Shown here: piece after piece, positions 1 to 7,416 of the stretch
How positions within the stretch are numbered: position 1 is the stretch's first letter
Layout of the letters: each line of letters starts with the position of its first letter
From: JBLIOB01 sp047639575
GTDB lineage: Bacteria; Bacteroidota; Bacteroidia; Flavobacteriales_D; Parvicellaceae
DNA length: 24,291 nucleotides
Direction: 5' to 3'
Assembly (NCBI GenBank): GCA_047639575.1
Contig: JBLIOB010000029.1
Span: 1 to 24,291, forward strand
Notes under the pieces: model-generated
What the model was told of the DNA's origin: nothing
Seen by the model: the letters and a program-made list of their open reading frames with translations, nothing else
The model's database searches: none
Program-made: the position numbers and the translations under genes

Positions 1-33
1 CTAAAGTTTTTCAAACCTTACTAAAGCATCGCC

Positions 34-50
34 AGTTCTGTCGCATCTTT
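34..50 (+). other. Possible IS6-family terminal-repeat remnant
   Basis: The bases agttctgtcgcatct closely match the inward-reading ends of the IS6 element at 2128-2910 (left end ggttctgtcgcaa, right end read inward ggttctgttgcatct). It lies just beyond the point where the SRAP pseudogene stops aligning with its family. No transposase fragment can be read in 50-150, so this may be a deletion remnant of a second element. A 13-base match with two mismatches can occur by chance in a window this size, so confidence is low. Confidence 0.25.
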
Positions 51-154
51 GCAGAATAGGCCTTTATTTGAAAAATATTTGTGATTTCCGAATTGCTAAC
101 TGTCTGATAATCATATTAATTTGTTTTTGAAATTGGCTTAGAGTTTGTCGAAAT

Positions 155-722
155 TCACAGATTAGGCAGAGCCCTAAAAGCAGGTTTATTGTGCATTTTC
201 GACATCAAATCATTCGCTGTTGTCGTAACAATAGTAAACGATTTTATTTGTTCACCGGTATCTGGATCAGACCATTCAGAGCACAGTCCAGCCACTATCA
301 TTTGCTCTTTATCTTCACGGTAAATGTAATGCGGGACTTTTTGTCCATCACGAGCTTGGTGTTCAAAAAACCATGAAGCGGAAAAATGCAGCGGCTTTTT
401 TCTGTGGCTTCTTTAAATGATTTGGTTTCAAATAAACTCTCACCGCATGCATTGAGCGTCTTCATTCTAATGAGATTAGCTTCGTCAGAATTCCGCATGT
501 GCTTTGGAATTAACCCCAATTGAACAAATCAACATCAAATTGCCCATTGGTATGAGTAAGTGCTACCATTTTGGGGGAGCAAATCCGCTCACCTTATAGT
601 AATCGACCAATTCTAACTCTTTGAATATTTTTTCCGAGATGGTCCAATTCTTCTTTCGAAGCCCCAGCGGGCTTGGCTTTTTTATATATCTGATAATATA
701 GTTGAGAGGCGGTGTAGCACAT
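155..722 (-). pseudogene. SOS response-associated peptidase (SRAP/YedK-HMCES family), frameshifted pseudogene
   Basis: SRAP proteins use an N-terminal Cys2 to form a crosslink with abasic sites in single-stranded DNA. Reading the minus strand from the ATG at 722 gives MCYTASQLYY, with the catalytic Cys2. After frame corrections it continues with VSGFAPPKMVAL, FNWGLIPKHMR, LNACGESLFETKSFKEA, GFFEHQARDGQKVPHYIY, MIVAGLCSEWSDPDTGE and FTIVTTTANDLMSKMHN, which is the SRAP order including the active-site Glu (GFFE) and His (MHN). Four single-base frame changes are needed, near 617-622, 567-573, 511-517 and in the A-run at 364-370. The family-typical NARxE reads NACGE. After MHN (about 190) the expected RMP-containing C-terminus is absent and a stop occurs at 155-157. 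It is a dead gene unless the assembly is poor; the neighbouring genes are intact, which argues against poor quality. Confidence 0.85.
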
Positions 723-785
723 AATCCATGATTTTTGGAGAATGCATTATCGGTATTTGAGTGTTAAGTTTAAGATGGGTGGAAC

Positions 786-2075
786 TTATTGTGAAATCGA
801 TTTTTCAAAAATTACATTTTGTTCATCACACTCTTTACACAAATCAGATTTCTTGCGAGTTGCAGTCTTGGACTTGGTAATGATATCATCCCAACTTGGT
901 ACATCATTCGCACGAAGAGCACTCGTCTCTTCTCGAATAGCACTGATGAAACTGTTTGTGAAAAACCCACCTTGGCTTGAACACCACGAGTATTCTCCCA
1001 TATCTGCTCCAGCAGCAATGATATTTCCTTTAGAATGAATAAAAAGACTTGTGAGTTTTTCAACGTTGGCATTTACATTGGCTCGTGCCGCCATAAAATT
1101 GGTTCCAACTTGTCTGGTAGTTCCAATTTCATTGTTGCAACAATCTCCTAGAACAATGTTCAGTCTACCGCCTTTGGTTTGAATAACATCGTATATATCT
1201 TTAAGATTGATGGTCGTTTCAGCTCCCATTTCTTGATAAGCATTGTATCGCATGTCTAACTGCGGATATTGCATATTTTCTTCCTTGTTGTATCTGAACC
1301 CATGGCCAGAATAATAAAACACAACCATGTCATTTGACGAAGGATTCAATTCATTCAATACCTCTAGTAAACGCGGTTTAGTGAAATCTTTTCCTGAAAC
1401 CTCAGTCATTTTGTAATTCATTTTCAATACTTCAGCAATTCCAGAAAGTTCACCATTTAGATTGTCCATGTCAACTTTTACCGAAGCGCCAATGTCGGCA
1501 ATCTTCGTGTTTGCAACTACTACAAAATGCAGGTTTACAGGTCCACTTCCAACTGGCGGCTTGTATTCTTCTTGATGGCTAGATGCCACTAATAATTCAT
1601 ATTCACTTTCGTCTGTAAGGAAATATTGTGATAAATAAGTAGGTGTTAGATCCGCTGGATTCAGTTCGGTCAATACAACTTCAACCAATTCTTCCATGGC
1701 GTTATTTTCCAATTCGTATTGAGTAATGGCAAATGGACCGCTCATCTCACCATCTTCGTCAGTAACCCACATAAAATGAACAACATCTTCGGCATTTGCG
1801 CCTTCATCTTGAATGAATGTAGTTTTCAGTGCTTCCATAAAAACAAAATCACCCATTTCTTCATCCAGTGAGTAATGGTATTCTGTGTGAACAACATTAT
1901 ACAGTCCGTCCTCTTCGTAGCCAGTTCTCATGTAGATGTCGTCTTCGTTGAAAAAGACCATGAGGCCACTGAATTCAGTTCCGCGATGAGTCCATTTAAG
2001 ATCGTAAAGCGTTTGTGAAAATCCTACAACGGAAAGGAATACGAATAAAATTGTTAAGATCGATGTCTTTTTCAT
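786..2075 (-). CDS. Secreted caspase-like cysteine protease (peptidase C14 family)
   Basis: The 429-residue product has a signal peptide (residues 1-21, ending GFSQ), so it should be exported to the periplasm or beyond. Residues about 22-165 form a domain I do not recognise, acidic and strand-rich, possibly a sensor or substrate-binding part. Residues about 180-400 look like the caspase/metacaspase p20 fold: a strand LHFVVVANTK, then FYYSGHGFR with the catalytic His258, then NIVLGDCCNNEIG with the catalytic Cys (Cys313 by alignment with the DSCHSG pattern of metacaspases; Cys312 is adjacent). Substrate and regulation are unknown. An IS6-family fossil ends 53 bases upstream of the start and may have replaced the original promoter. 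Before that insertion the gene would have lain about 130 bases downstream of the SpoIIE gene pair on the same strand. Confidence 0.85.
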   Translation of the reverse strand: MKKTSILTILFVFLSVVGFSQTLYDLKWTHRGTEFSGLMVFFNEDDIYMRTGYEEDGLYNVVHTEYHYSLDEEMGDFVFMEALKTTFIQDEGANAEDVVHFMWVTDEDGEMSGPFAITQYELENNAMEELVEVVLTELNPADLTPTYLSQYFLTDESEYELLVASSHQEEYKPPVGSGPVNLHFVVVANTKIADIGASVKVDMDNLNGELSGIAEVLKMNYKMTEVSGKDFTKPRLLEVLNELNPSSNDMVVFYYSGHGFRYNKEENMQYPQLDMRYNAYQEMGAETTINLKDIYDVIQTKGGRLNIVLGDCCNNEIGTTRQVGTNFMAARANVNANVEKLTSLFIHSKGNIIAAGADMGEYSWCSSQGGFFTNSFISAIREETSALRANDVPSWDDIITKSKTATRKKSDLCKECDEQNVIFEKSISQ

Positions 2076-2127
2076 AGCATTTAAATGAGAGCACGTAATA
2101 TAGATATTTTTTTAGTAGTCATAAAAC

Positions 2128-2910
2128 GGTTCTGTCGCAATGTTTAATCATATATTAAAGATCCAAAATCAAAATCTACTATGCGGCCAATAAACAGAAA
2201 GAGTTGAAGGTACCTTGACATTTACAACCCATTTGTTTCTTTTGAATTATCCTCACCACTTCAATACCCGAAATTGTTCGTTTAGCTGATTCGAAGTCTT
2301 TGAATCCAAGTCCAGAGTTTATCCTTCGTTTAATGAACCGATGATCTTGTTCTACACTATTGTTGAAGTACTTGCATTGCCTTATTTCTATTCTTGAAAA
2401 GGTTCGTTTGTTGTAAGCTCTAATGGCGGATGTGTTTGCCCCACTCTTGTCAATGTTGATGATTTGTGGAAGACCATTTCCTTCACTAGCTTTGATCAAA
2501 AAGCTTTGAGCACTCATTCGCTATCTGCGTTTGGTTAGTGGGAAGTCAACCGTATTTCCTTGTGTGTCGACTGCTCTGTGTAAGTATCTCCATTTCCCCT
2601 GAACTTTGATATAAGTCTCGTCCATTCTCCATCTTCCGCCAACTGGTTGTTTGCGCTTTCTAAATTATTGATCAGGCAGAGGACTAAACTTGAATACCCT
2701 GCGCTGAATGGTCGCATGCACCACTTTAATTCCTCGGACAGCTAGCAGTTCTTCAATGTCTCTGTAGCTCAAACCAAATCTCAGCTTGCAATAAAGCGGA
2801 TGTAGAATCACAACTTTGGCAAAACATATGACCTTTGAACATAGCTTCTAGAATTTGATGAAGGTTTAAACTAGTGAATCAGAAATTATGTGGGTAGATG
2901 CAACAGAACC
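2128..2910 (-). mobile_element. IS6-family insertion sequence, inactive, complete with both terminal repeats
   Basis: A 783-bp element is bounded by ggttctgtcgca at 2128 and its complement tgcaacagaacc ending at 2910, a 12-base imperfect terminal inverted repeat with one mismatch. The GGTTCTGT-YGCA end is typical of the IS6 family, and the length fits the usual 0.78-0.88 kb. It carries one transposase gene on the minus strand, which is broken. The flanking octamers (cataaaac on the left, ttgagtca on the right) are not the same, so no target duplication is visible. That points to an old insertion or to recombination between copies. Confidence 0.85.
2179..2842 (-). pseudogene. IS6-family DDE transposase, broken
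   Basis: Reading from the ATG at 2842 gives MFKGHMF, then after a one-base shift near 2815 VVILHPLYCKLRFGLSYRDIEELL, then VVHATIQRRVFKFSPL, WRMDETYIKVQGKWRYLHRAVD and, further on, NIDKSGAN and NNSVEQDHRFIKRR. This is the IS6 helix-turn-helix plus DDE core. All three catalytic acids (MDETY, NIDKSG, VEQDHR) are still present. Two in-frame stops break the gene, TAA at 2665-2667 and TAG at 2521-2523. The end FNSFCLLAA looks like a natural C-terminus, giving about 221 codons, normal for Bacteroidota members. Transposition from this copy is not expected. Confidence 0.88.
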
Positions 2911-2987
2911 TTGAGTCAATGTGGTATTATAAATGTAATTATATTTTCATTTGGTTCAATTGTTTACGGACCAGATAAAGACTATAG

Positions 2988-5213
2988 TCAAATTCGCACA
3001 CCTATAACACACACATCATCGATTTGCTCCAGATCTCCTCGCCATTCTTCAAATGCTTCATCTAGAAGTTCTTGTTGTTTTTCCATTGAATTATCTTGGA
3101 TCGACAGAAGTAATTTCCTAAAATTAGGTGGCTTGAATTTTTTTCCCTTTTCTCCACCAAATTGATCAACGTATCCATCTGAAAATATGTAGATACTATC
3201 TTCTTTTTGAAGCTCGATGGTATGGGTCATAAATGGTTTTGGGTCCGTGTATTTACCAATTGGTTGCTTGTCCGCCTTGGTTTCAATTATTTCCCCATTT
3301 CGAATGATCCATAGCGGGTTGTTGGCTCCAGCATATTGTAGTTTATTTCCTTCTAATGAGCACAAAGCGATGTCCATTCCGTCTTTTACCTCTTCTTCCG
3401 ACTTCTCAAATTCTTGAATTACAATTTCTCTGGTCTTGTCTAGTATTTTTCCAGGATCTGTTAGTCCATATTCTCTGACAGATCGGTTTAGCCCTCCGTT
3501 GCAAATTACGGAGACCATGGCCCCTGGAACTCCATGTCCAGTGCAATCCGCAGAGGCAAAAAGAATTTTTCCTTTAACTGGTTCCATCCAATAGAAATCT
3601 CCTGCAACAACATCTTTCGGTTTATAAAGAATAAAAGACTCATGGAGGTACTCTTTAACCAATTTAGTAGGAGGGAGGATAGCAGACTGGATTCGTTTAG
3701 CATATGCGATCGAATCCATTATCTCCGTATTCTTTTCTTCTAATTCATCGAAAGCCAAATCTACCTGTTGCTTTTGCTTTTCGATAATGCTTTTCTGCTT
3801 GCTTGCAACCCTGAACCGGTTGAAAATAAACACTCCAAAGAGTAATGCTAATCCAAGGCCACCGTATAGCAAATAACCTTGCTGTTTATGATATTGGACC
3901 TCCAGCTTGTCTCTTTTATTTTCAGCTTTTTGCACTTTAATTTCTTCCTGTGCTTTAATACTATCCGATGCAGCTTTCTTTTCATAAGTGTATCTGAATT
4001 CATGTTGCATCATTGCTCGATCAGTAGATTCGTTTTTTACACTATCTCGAATAGAAATATATTTCTCATATTGCTCCAACGCAAGTTCAGGTTTATTTTG
4101 TTGTTTATATAATCGGTAAAAATGAAATGCAATATTTTCCAATGCATGTGTTGATCCCGTTTCGAAGGCTAGATCAGCGGATTTTTTATAATATAACTCT
4201 GCCATTTGCTGCTCTCCCTCTTCAAAGTAGTTTTTTCCTTTCATGTTGTAAGTTAGAGACAACTGATATTTACTATTTGATTCTAATGACAACACAATAC
4301 TTGAGTCGTAAAGGGAGCGGCCTTTTTCATACAAACCTTCTTCAGTATAGATAATACCTAAATTGTGATAAGCAAGGGATAGGGTTTTATAATTTGAAAC
4401 AGCTTCAGAAATCCGTATACATTCGCGATACTCATCAATAGACTCTTGATTAAGACCTCGAGTTCTTTTAATATCAGCGAGATTGAGTAAAACTCCTGAA
4501 TACATGACTGAATCTCCACGCTCTTTTGCTAACTCTATAGCTCTTAAATGGTATTTCTCAGCATTGTCGAAATCTTGAAGTTCTTTGTAAATCGCGCCAA
4601 TGTTGTTCAGTCCATTTGATAGGTAGTCTTTGAAACCATGTTCTTCGCATATTTTAACTCCCTTATTCATGTAGTCAATAGCGTTGTAATTATCGCCTCT
4701 TACCATGTGCATAATCCCAATATTAATATAAGAGCCTCCTATTCCTTTAAGATCTTTAAGTTCCAATCTTCCTTCAAGTGCTTTTTGATAGTACACAATT
4801 GCCGAATCATAATGGCCTTGCTCGTAATGACAAATACCGATATTGTTAAACATATCAGATACTCCTTTGAGGTTATCAGCTTTTTTGTAAGAATTCAGGC
4901 TAAGATTGTAATATTCAGTAGCTTTTGTATATCGCGTAACGTTGTGGTGAATATTTCCAACGGAAAAATTGTAACGAGCGATTTCTTTTTCGTTTTTAGA
5001 AGAACTGGCATATTCTAAACCTAACATGGCATAATTCAATGCAGAATCCATGTCTATTTTTTTAAGGCCTACAAGATATGATCGTAGACTTTTTAATCTA
5101 GTAGAATCCGAATTTTCCACATTCTTCCATAATTCCAATAGACTATCTGACTTAGATTGTGTATATCCTAGCGTAGTGATGCAGCACAATAATACTGTAA
5201 TAACCTTTTTCAT
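2988..5213 (-). CDS. TPR-repeat membrane protein with C-terminal SpoIIE/PP2C serine phosphatase domain
   Basis: The 741-residue product is probably a signal-transducing phosphatase acting on phosphoserine/threonine proteins. It has a signal peptide (1-19, ending GYTQS) and at least seven tetratricopeptide repeats (about 50-390, with recurrent NIG-Y and YY-KAL patterns), predicted on the outer side. A coiled coil (about 395-445), one membrane helix (about 448-465) and a second coil with the SIAYAKRIQSAILP linker follow. The SpoIIE domain (about 528-741) has the metal-binding acids of the family: AGDFYW (D539), ADCTGHGVPG (D556), DGMDIAL (D611/D614) and FSDGYVDQFGG (D679). The start codon overlaps the stop of the upstream phosphatase gene (ATGA), so the two are probably translationally coupled. 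Its C-terminal half is a close paralogue of that neighbour. TPRs probably bind a partner that switches the phosphatase; the partner is not in this window. Confidence 0.9.
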   Translation of the reverse strand: MKKVITVLLCCITTLGYTQSKSDSLLELWKNVENSDSTRLKSLRSYLVGLKKIDMDSALNYAMLGLEYASSSKNEKEIARYNFSVGNIHHNVTRYTKATEYYNLSLNSYKKADNLKGVSDMFNNIGICHYEQGHYDSAIVYYQKALEGRLELKDLKGIGGSYINIGIMHMVRGDNYNAIDYMNKGVKICEEHGFKDYLSNGLNNIGAIYKELQDFDNAEKYHLRAIELAKERGDSVMYSGVLLNLADIKRTRGLNQESIDEYRECIRISEAVSNYKTLSLAYHNLGIIYTEEGLYEKGRSLYDSSIVLSLESNSKYQLSLTYNMKGKNYFEEGEQQMAELYYKKSADLAFETGSTHALENIAFHFYRLYKQQNKPELALEQYEKYISIRDSVKNESTDRAMMQHEFRYTYEKKAASDSIKAQEEIKVQKAENKRDKLEVQYHKQQGYLLYGGLGLALLFGVFIFNRFRVASKQKSIIEKQKQQVDLAFDELEEKNTEIMDSIAYAKRIQSAILPPTKLVKEYLHESFILYKPKDVVAGDFYWMEPVKGKILFASADCTGHGVPGAMVSVICNGGLNRSVREYGLTDPGKILDKTREIVIQEFEKSEEEVKDGMDIALCSLEGNKLQYAGANNPLWIIRNGEIIETKADKQPIGKYTDPKPFMTHTIELQKEDSIYIFSDGYVDQFGGEKGKKFKPPNFRKLLLSIQDNSMEKQQELLDEAFEEWRGDLEQIDDVCVIGVRI

Positions 5214-6700
5214 ATCCTAACCCCAATAATACAAACATCATCAATTTGTTCTAGCTCTCCTCGCCAATTTTCAAATGCTTCATTTAAAAGTTCTTTCTGC
5301 TTGGACAATGGTTGATCTTGTATCGATAACAACAGTTTTCTAAAATTAGATGGTTTGAACTTTTTCCCTTTCTCTCCACCAAATTGATCTACATATCCGT
5401 CAGAGAAAGTGTATATAGAATCACCTTTATGGAGTTCTATTGAATGAGTAGTGAATGGTTTTGGATTTGTATATTCTCCAATTGGCTGCTTATCCGCCTT
5501 AGTCTCTATAATTTCTCCTTCTCGTATTATCCACAATGGATTATTAGCCCCAGCATATTCTAATACCCATTCTGCTCCAGCGCTGTGTAAAGCGCAAAGC
5601 GCTATGTCCATTCCGTCCTTTACCTCTTGATCACTTTCATTGAAAGTATCAATAACTAATTCTCTTGCTTTGTCTAAAATTTGGCCAGGATCAGCAAGGT
5701 TGAATTCTCGAGCAGCTCTGTTCAATGCATTATGACAAACAACCGAGACCATTGCGCCAGGAACACCATGGCCTGTGCAATCAGCGGCTGCAAAAAGAGT
5801 CAGGTCTGATTTAGATTCTAGCCAATAGAAATCTCCTGCAACAATATCCTTTGGTTTGTAAAGCACGAAGTTCTCCGGTAATGATGATTGGATTAAACTG
5901 TCAGTAGGCAGAATGGCTCGCTGGATTCTTAAAGCATAGGTAATACTATCAACCAGCTCTTCTTGCTTTTCTTGAATGATCTTTTTAGACCACACCAATT
6001 CACGTTTTGCAGCTTTATCTTTTTTCAAGACCCTTCTTAGGCTAAAGAACATAATTAACCCGACAATCAATAATACACCAATCGAGAACATGATATTTTT
6101 GATTAATTGGCCTTGCGTTGAGCTTAAAAAATCATCGAATGGTACATCTGTTTGGATAATGGCAACAACTTCTCCTTTGTCATTTTTAAGTGGTGTGAAT
6201 GAAGAGAGCCACGAACCGAATTCGTCTATATACATAGGGATTTCGCCACCTTCATTATATTGATCAATTACTTGTTGTGGGTAAGAATTATATTCGTGCC
6301 GAAAGAAGACTTTATCATCCGATGAAACACTCATTAAAAATTCTTCTGTCTCAAAATTATAAACAGCAATATAAATTGGCGACTGAAGTGAGTTGACCTC
6401 AGCAACATTTTTAAGGATATTATGAATCTTGAAATAAATAGAATCTTCATTTAAGGAAAGAATTCCATTTTTGTCGGGATTTGAATTAAACATCGCCTCT
6501 TGTTCATTCCCACTAATTTGGAGCGCAGTTGTTTCCGTAATTGCTTCCAACCTTTTTAAAACGTTCCTTTCTTCATTTCCGATAGCTTCTGTATAACTTG
6601 ATATAATGAAATAGGCAGAGATCGTAATCAACGCAAGAAATACCGATACAAAGATCTGGACATTAATATTCTTTAGGTTGATTTCTTTCTTTTGAGTCAT
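5210..6700 (-). CDS. Membrane sensor (Cache-like) with SpoIIE/PP2C serine phosphatase domain
   Basis: The 496-residue product starts at the ATG at 6700 (MTQKKEINLK); a GTG 30 bases upstream at 6730 is in frame but less likely. Residues 15-36 and 202-220 are membrane helices. Between them lies an extracytoplasmic domain of about 160 residues with strand patterns SPIYIAVYNFETEEF and LKNDKGEVVAIIQTDVPFDDF, resembling Cache-type ligand sensors. After a short coil and the ITYALRIQRAILP linker comes the SpoIIE domain with AGDFYW, AADCTGHGVPG, DGMDIAL and FSDGYVDQFGG, all metal-binding acids present. It ends IDDVCIIGVRI, nearly the same as the downstream paralogue. The pair forms a two-gene unit (4-nt overlap). 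Cache assignment is inference from topology and pattern; the phosphatase call is firm. Confidence 0.88.
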   Translation of the reverse strand: MTQKKEINLKNINVQIFVSVFLALITISAYFIISSYTEAIGNEERNVLKRLEAITETTALQISGNEQEAMFNSNPDKNGILSLNEDSIYFKIHNILKNVAEVNSLQSPIYIAVYNFETEEFLMSVSSDDKVFFRHEYNSYPQQVIDQYNEGGEIPMYIDEFGSWLSSFTPLKNDKGEVVAIIQTDVPFDDFLSSTQGQLIKNIMFSIGVLLIVGLIMFFSLRRVLKKDKAAKRELVWSKKIIQEKQEELVDSITYALRIQRAILPTDSLIQSSLPENFVLYKPKDIVAGDFYWLESKSDLTLFAAADCTGHGVPGAMVSVVCHNALNRAAREFNLADPGQILDKARELVIDTFNESDQEVKDGMDIALCALHSAGAEWVLEYAGANNPLWIIREGEIIETKADKQPIGEYTNPKPFTTHSIELHKGDSIYTFSDGYVDQFGGEKGKKFKPSNFRKLLLSIQDQPLSKQKELLNEAFENWRGELEQIDDVCIIGVRI

Positions 6701-6851
6701 GTGGGTGCTAACGATGCGGAACGAAACCACAAGGTAGATAATTTGATAGATAAACTGTTGTTGTCGGAAGAATCATGCTTGTAATTCCACTGTCATCAAA
6801 TAGAATTCTACAGAATGATTTGAAAAACCAAACTAAAAAGGGTCATTTAAT

Positions 6852-7388
6852 TTAGAAAGACACTACTTCGATGGTACCTTCTTTACCAAACTTGAAAGTT
6901 CCTTGTAGTCTCATGCTGTCAGAATCCATAAGCTGATCAAATTTTCGTTGGAATTTAGCGTCATACAGAATGTTTATTTTTCCGAAGTATTTATAATTGT
7001 TTTCTCCATCCTTTACCAAGGTAGGTTTTTGATCTCCCGGGCCTAAATAGATATCTCGTTCTATGCTCATTTTAAAAGTGTAATCTTCCGCAACCTTCGT
7101 TTTCGAAATGACCTTTATTAATTTATACGTTTTGCTGGATCCATCTTCTGGTGGGCGAGCCAAGGTTGTTTCTTTTACTTTAAGAGAGTATTTATACCCC
7201 CATTCAAAATCAAATCCAGAGATGTGCTCAGCTCCGCAATCAGGCGATTTTAGTTCTAAGTTCTTGAAAAATGCTCCGTAAGATAAAGTCATATAAGGCT
7301 TCACCTTAATGGTTATCGTTTTCGATTTATCTTGAGCGATTCCAGTCCCAATTAATAGGATTAGAAGAAGTGAGAAAGTAATTTTCAT
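6852..7388 (-). CDS. Secreted protein with DUF4377-like domain
   Basis: The 178-residue product has an N-terminal signal peptide (1-18, ending GTGIAQ). Residues about 45-105 contain ISGFDFEWGYKYSLKVKE, ARPPEDGSSKTYKLIKVISK, which match the pattern of DUF4377 (an IEGFxYExGYxYxLxV segment followed by PPxDxSSxxYxLxxVxSK), a domain of unknown function found in secreted and lipoproteins. The C-terminal 70 residues (KYFGKINILYDAKF to TIEVVSF) are strand-rich and not recognised. The gene starts 28 bases after the stop of the T9SS repeat-protein gene on the same strand and may be cotranscribed with it. Confidence 0.7.
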   Translation of the reverse strand: MKITFSLLLILLIGTGIAQDKSKTITIKVKPYMTLSYGAFFKNLELKSPDCGAEHISGFDFEWGYKYSLKVKETTLARPPEDGSSKTYKLIKVISKTKVAEDYTFKMSIERDIYLGPGDQKPTLVKDGENNYKYFGKINILYDAKFQRKFDQLMDSDSMRLQGTFKFGKEGTIEVVSF

Positions 7389-7416
7389 GGTTCTATTAAC
7401 GCAATAATTAGATCGG

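Noticed and set aside
298..519. 73-residue minus-strand ORF as a gene of its own
   Set aside because: It is one fragment of the frameshifted SRAP pseudogene; its last 24 codons after GF are out of the family frame.
2535..2717. 60-residue minus-strand ORF inside the IS6 element
   Set aside because: It is an out-of-frame reading of the transposase; the true frame there gives WRMDETYIKVQGKW, the IS6 DDE region.
2120..2918. 8-bp target duplication of the IS6 element
   Set aside because: The octamers cataaaac and ttgagtca at the two ends are unrelated.
4638..5018. 126-residue plus-strand ORF
   Set aside because: It lies antisense to the TPR region of the SpoIIE gene and has no recognisable motif or start signal.
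5210..6730. GTG start at 6730 for the Cache-SpoIIE gene
   Set aside because: The ATG at 6700 gives a normal N-terminus just before the first membrane helix, and GTG starts are uncommon in this phylum; kept only as an alternative.
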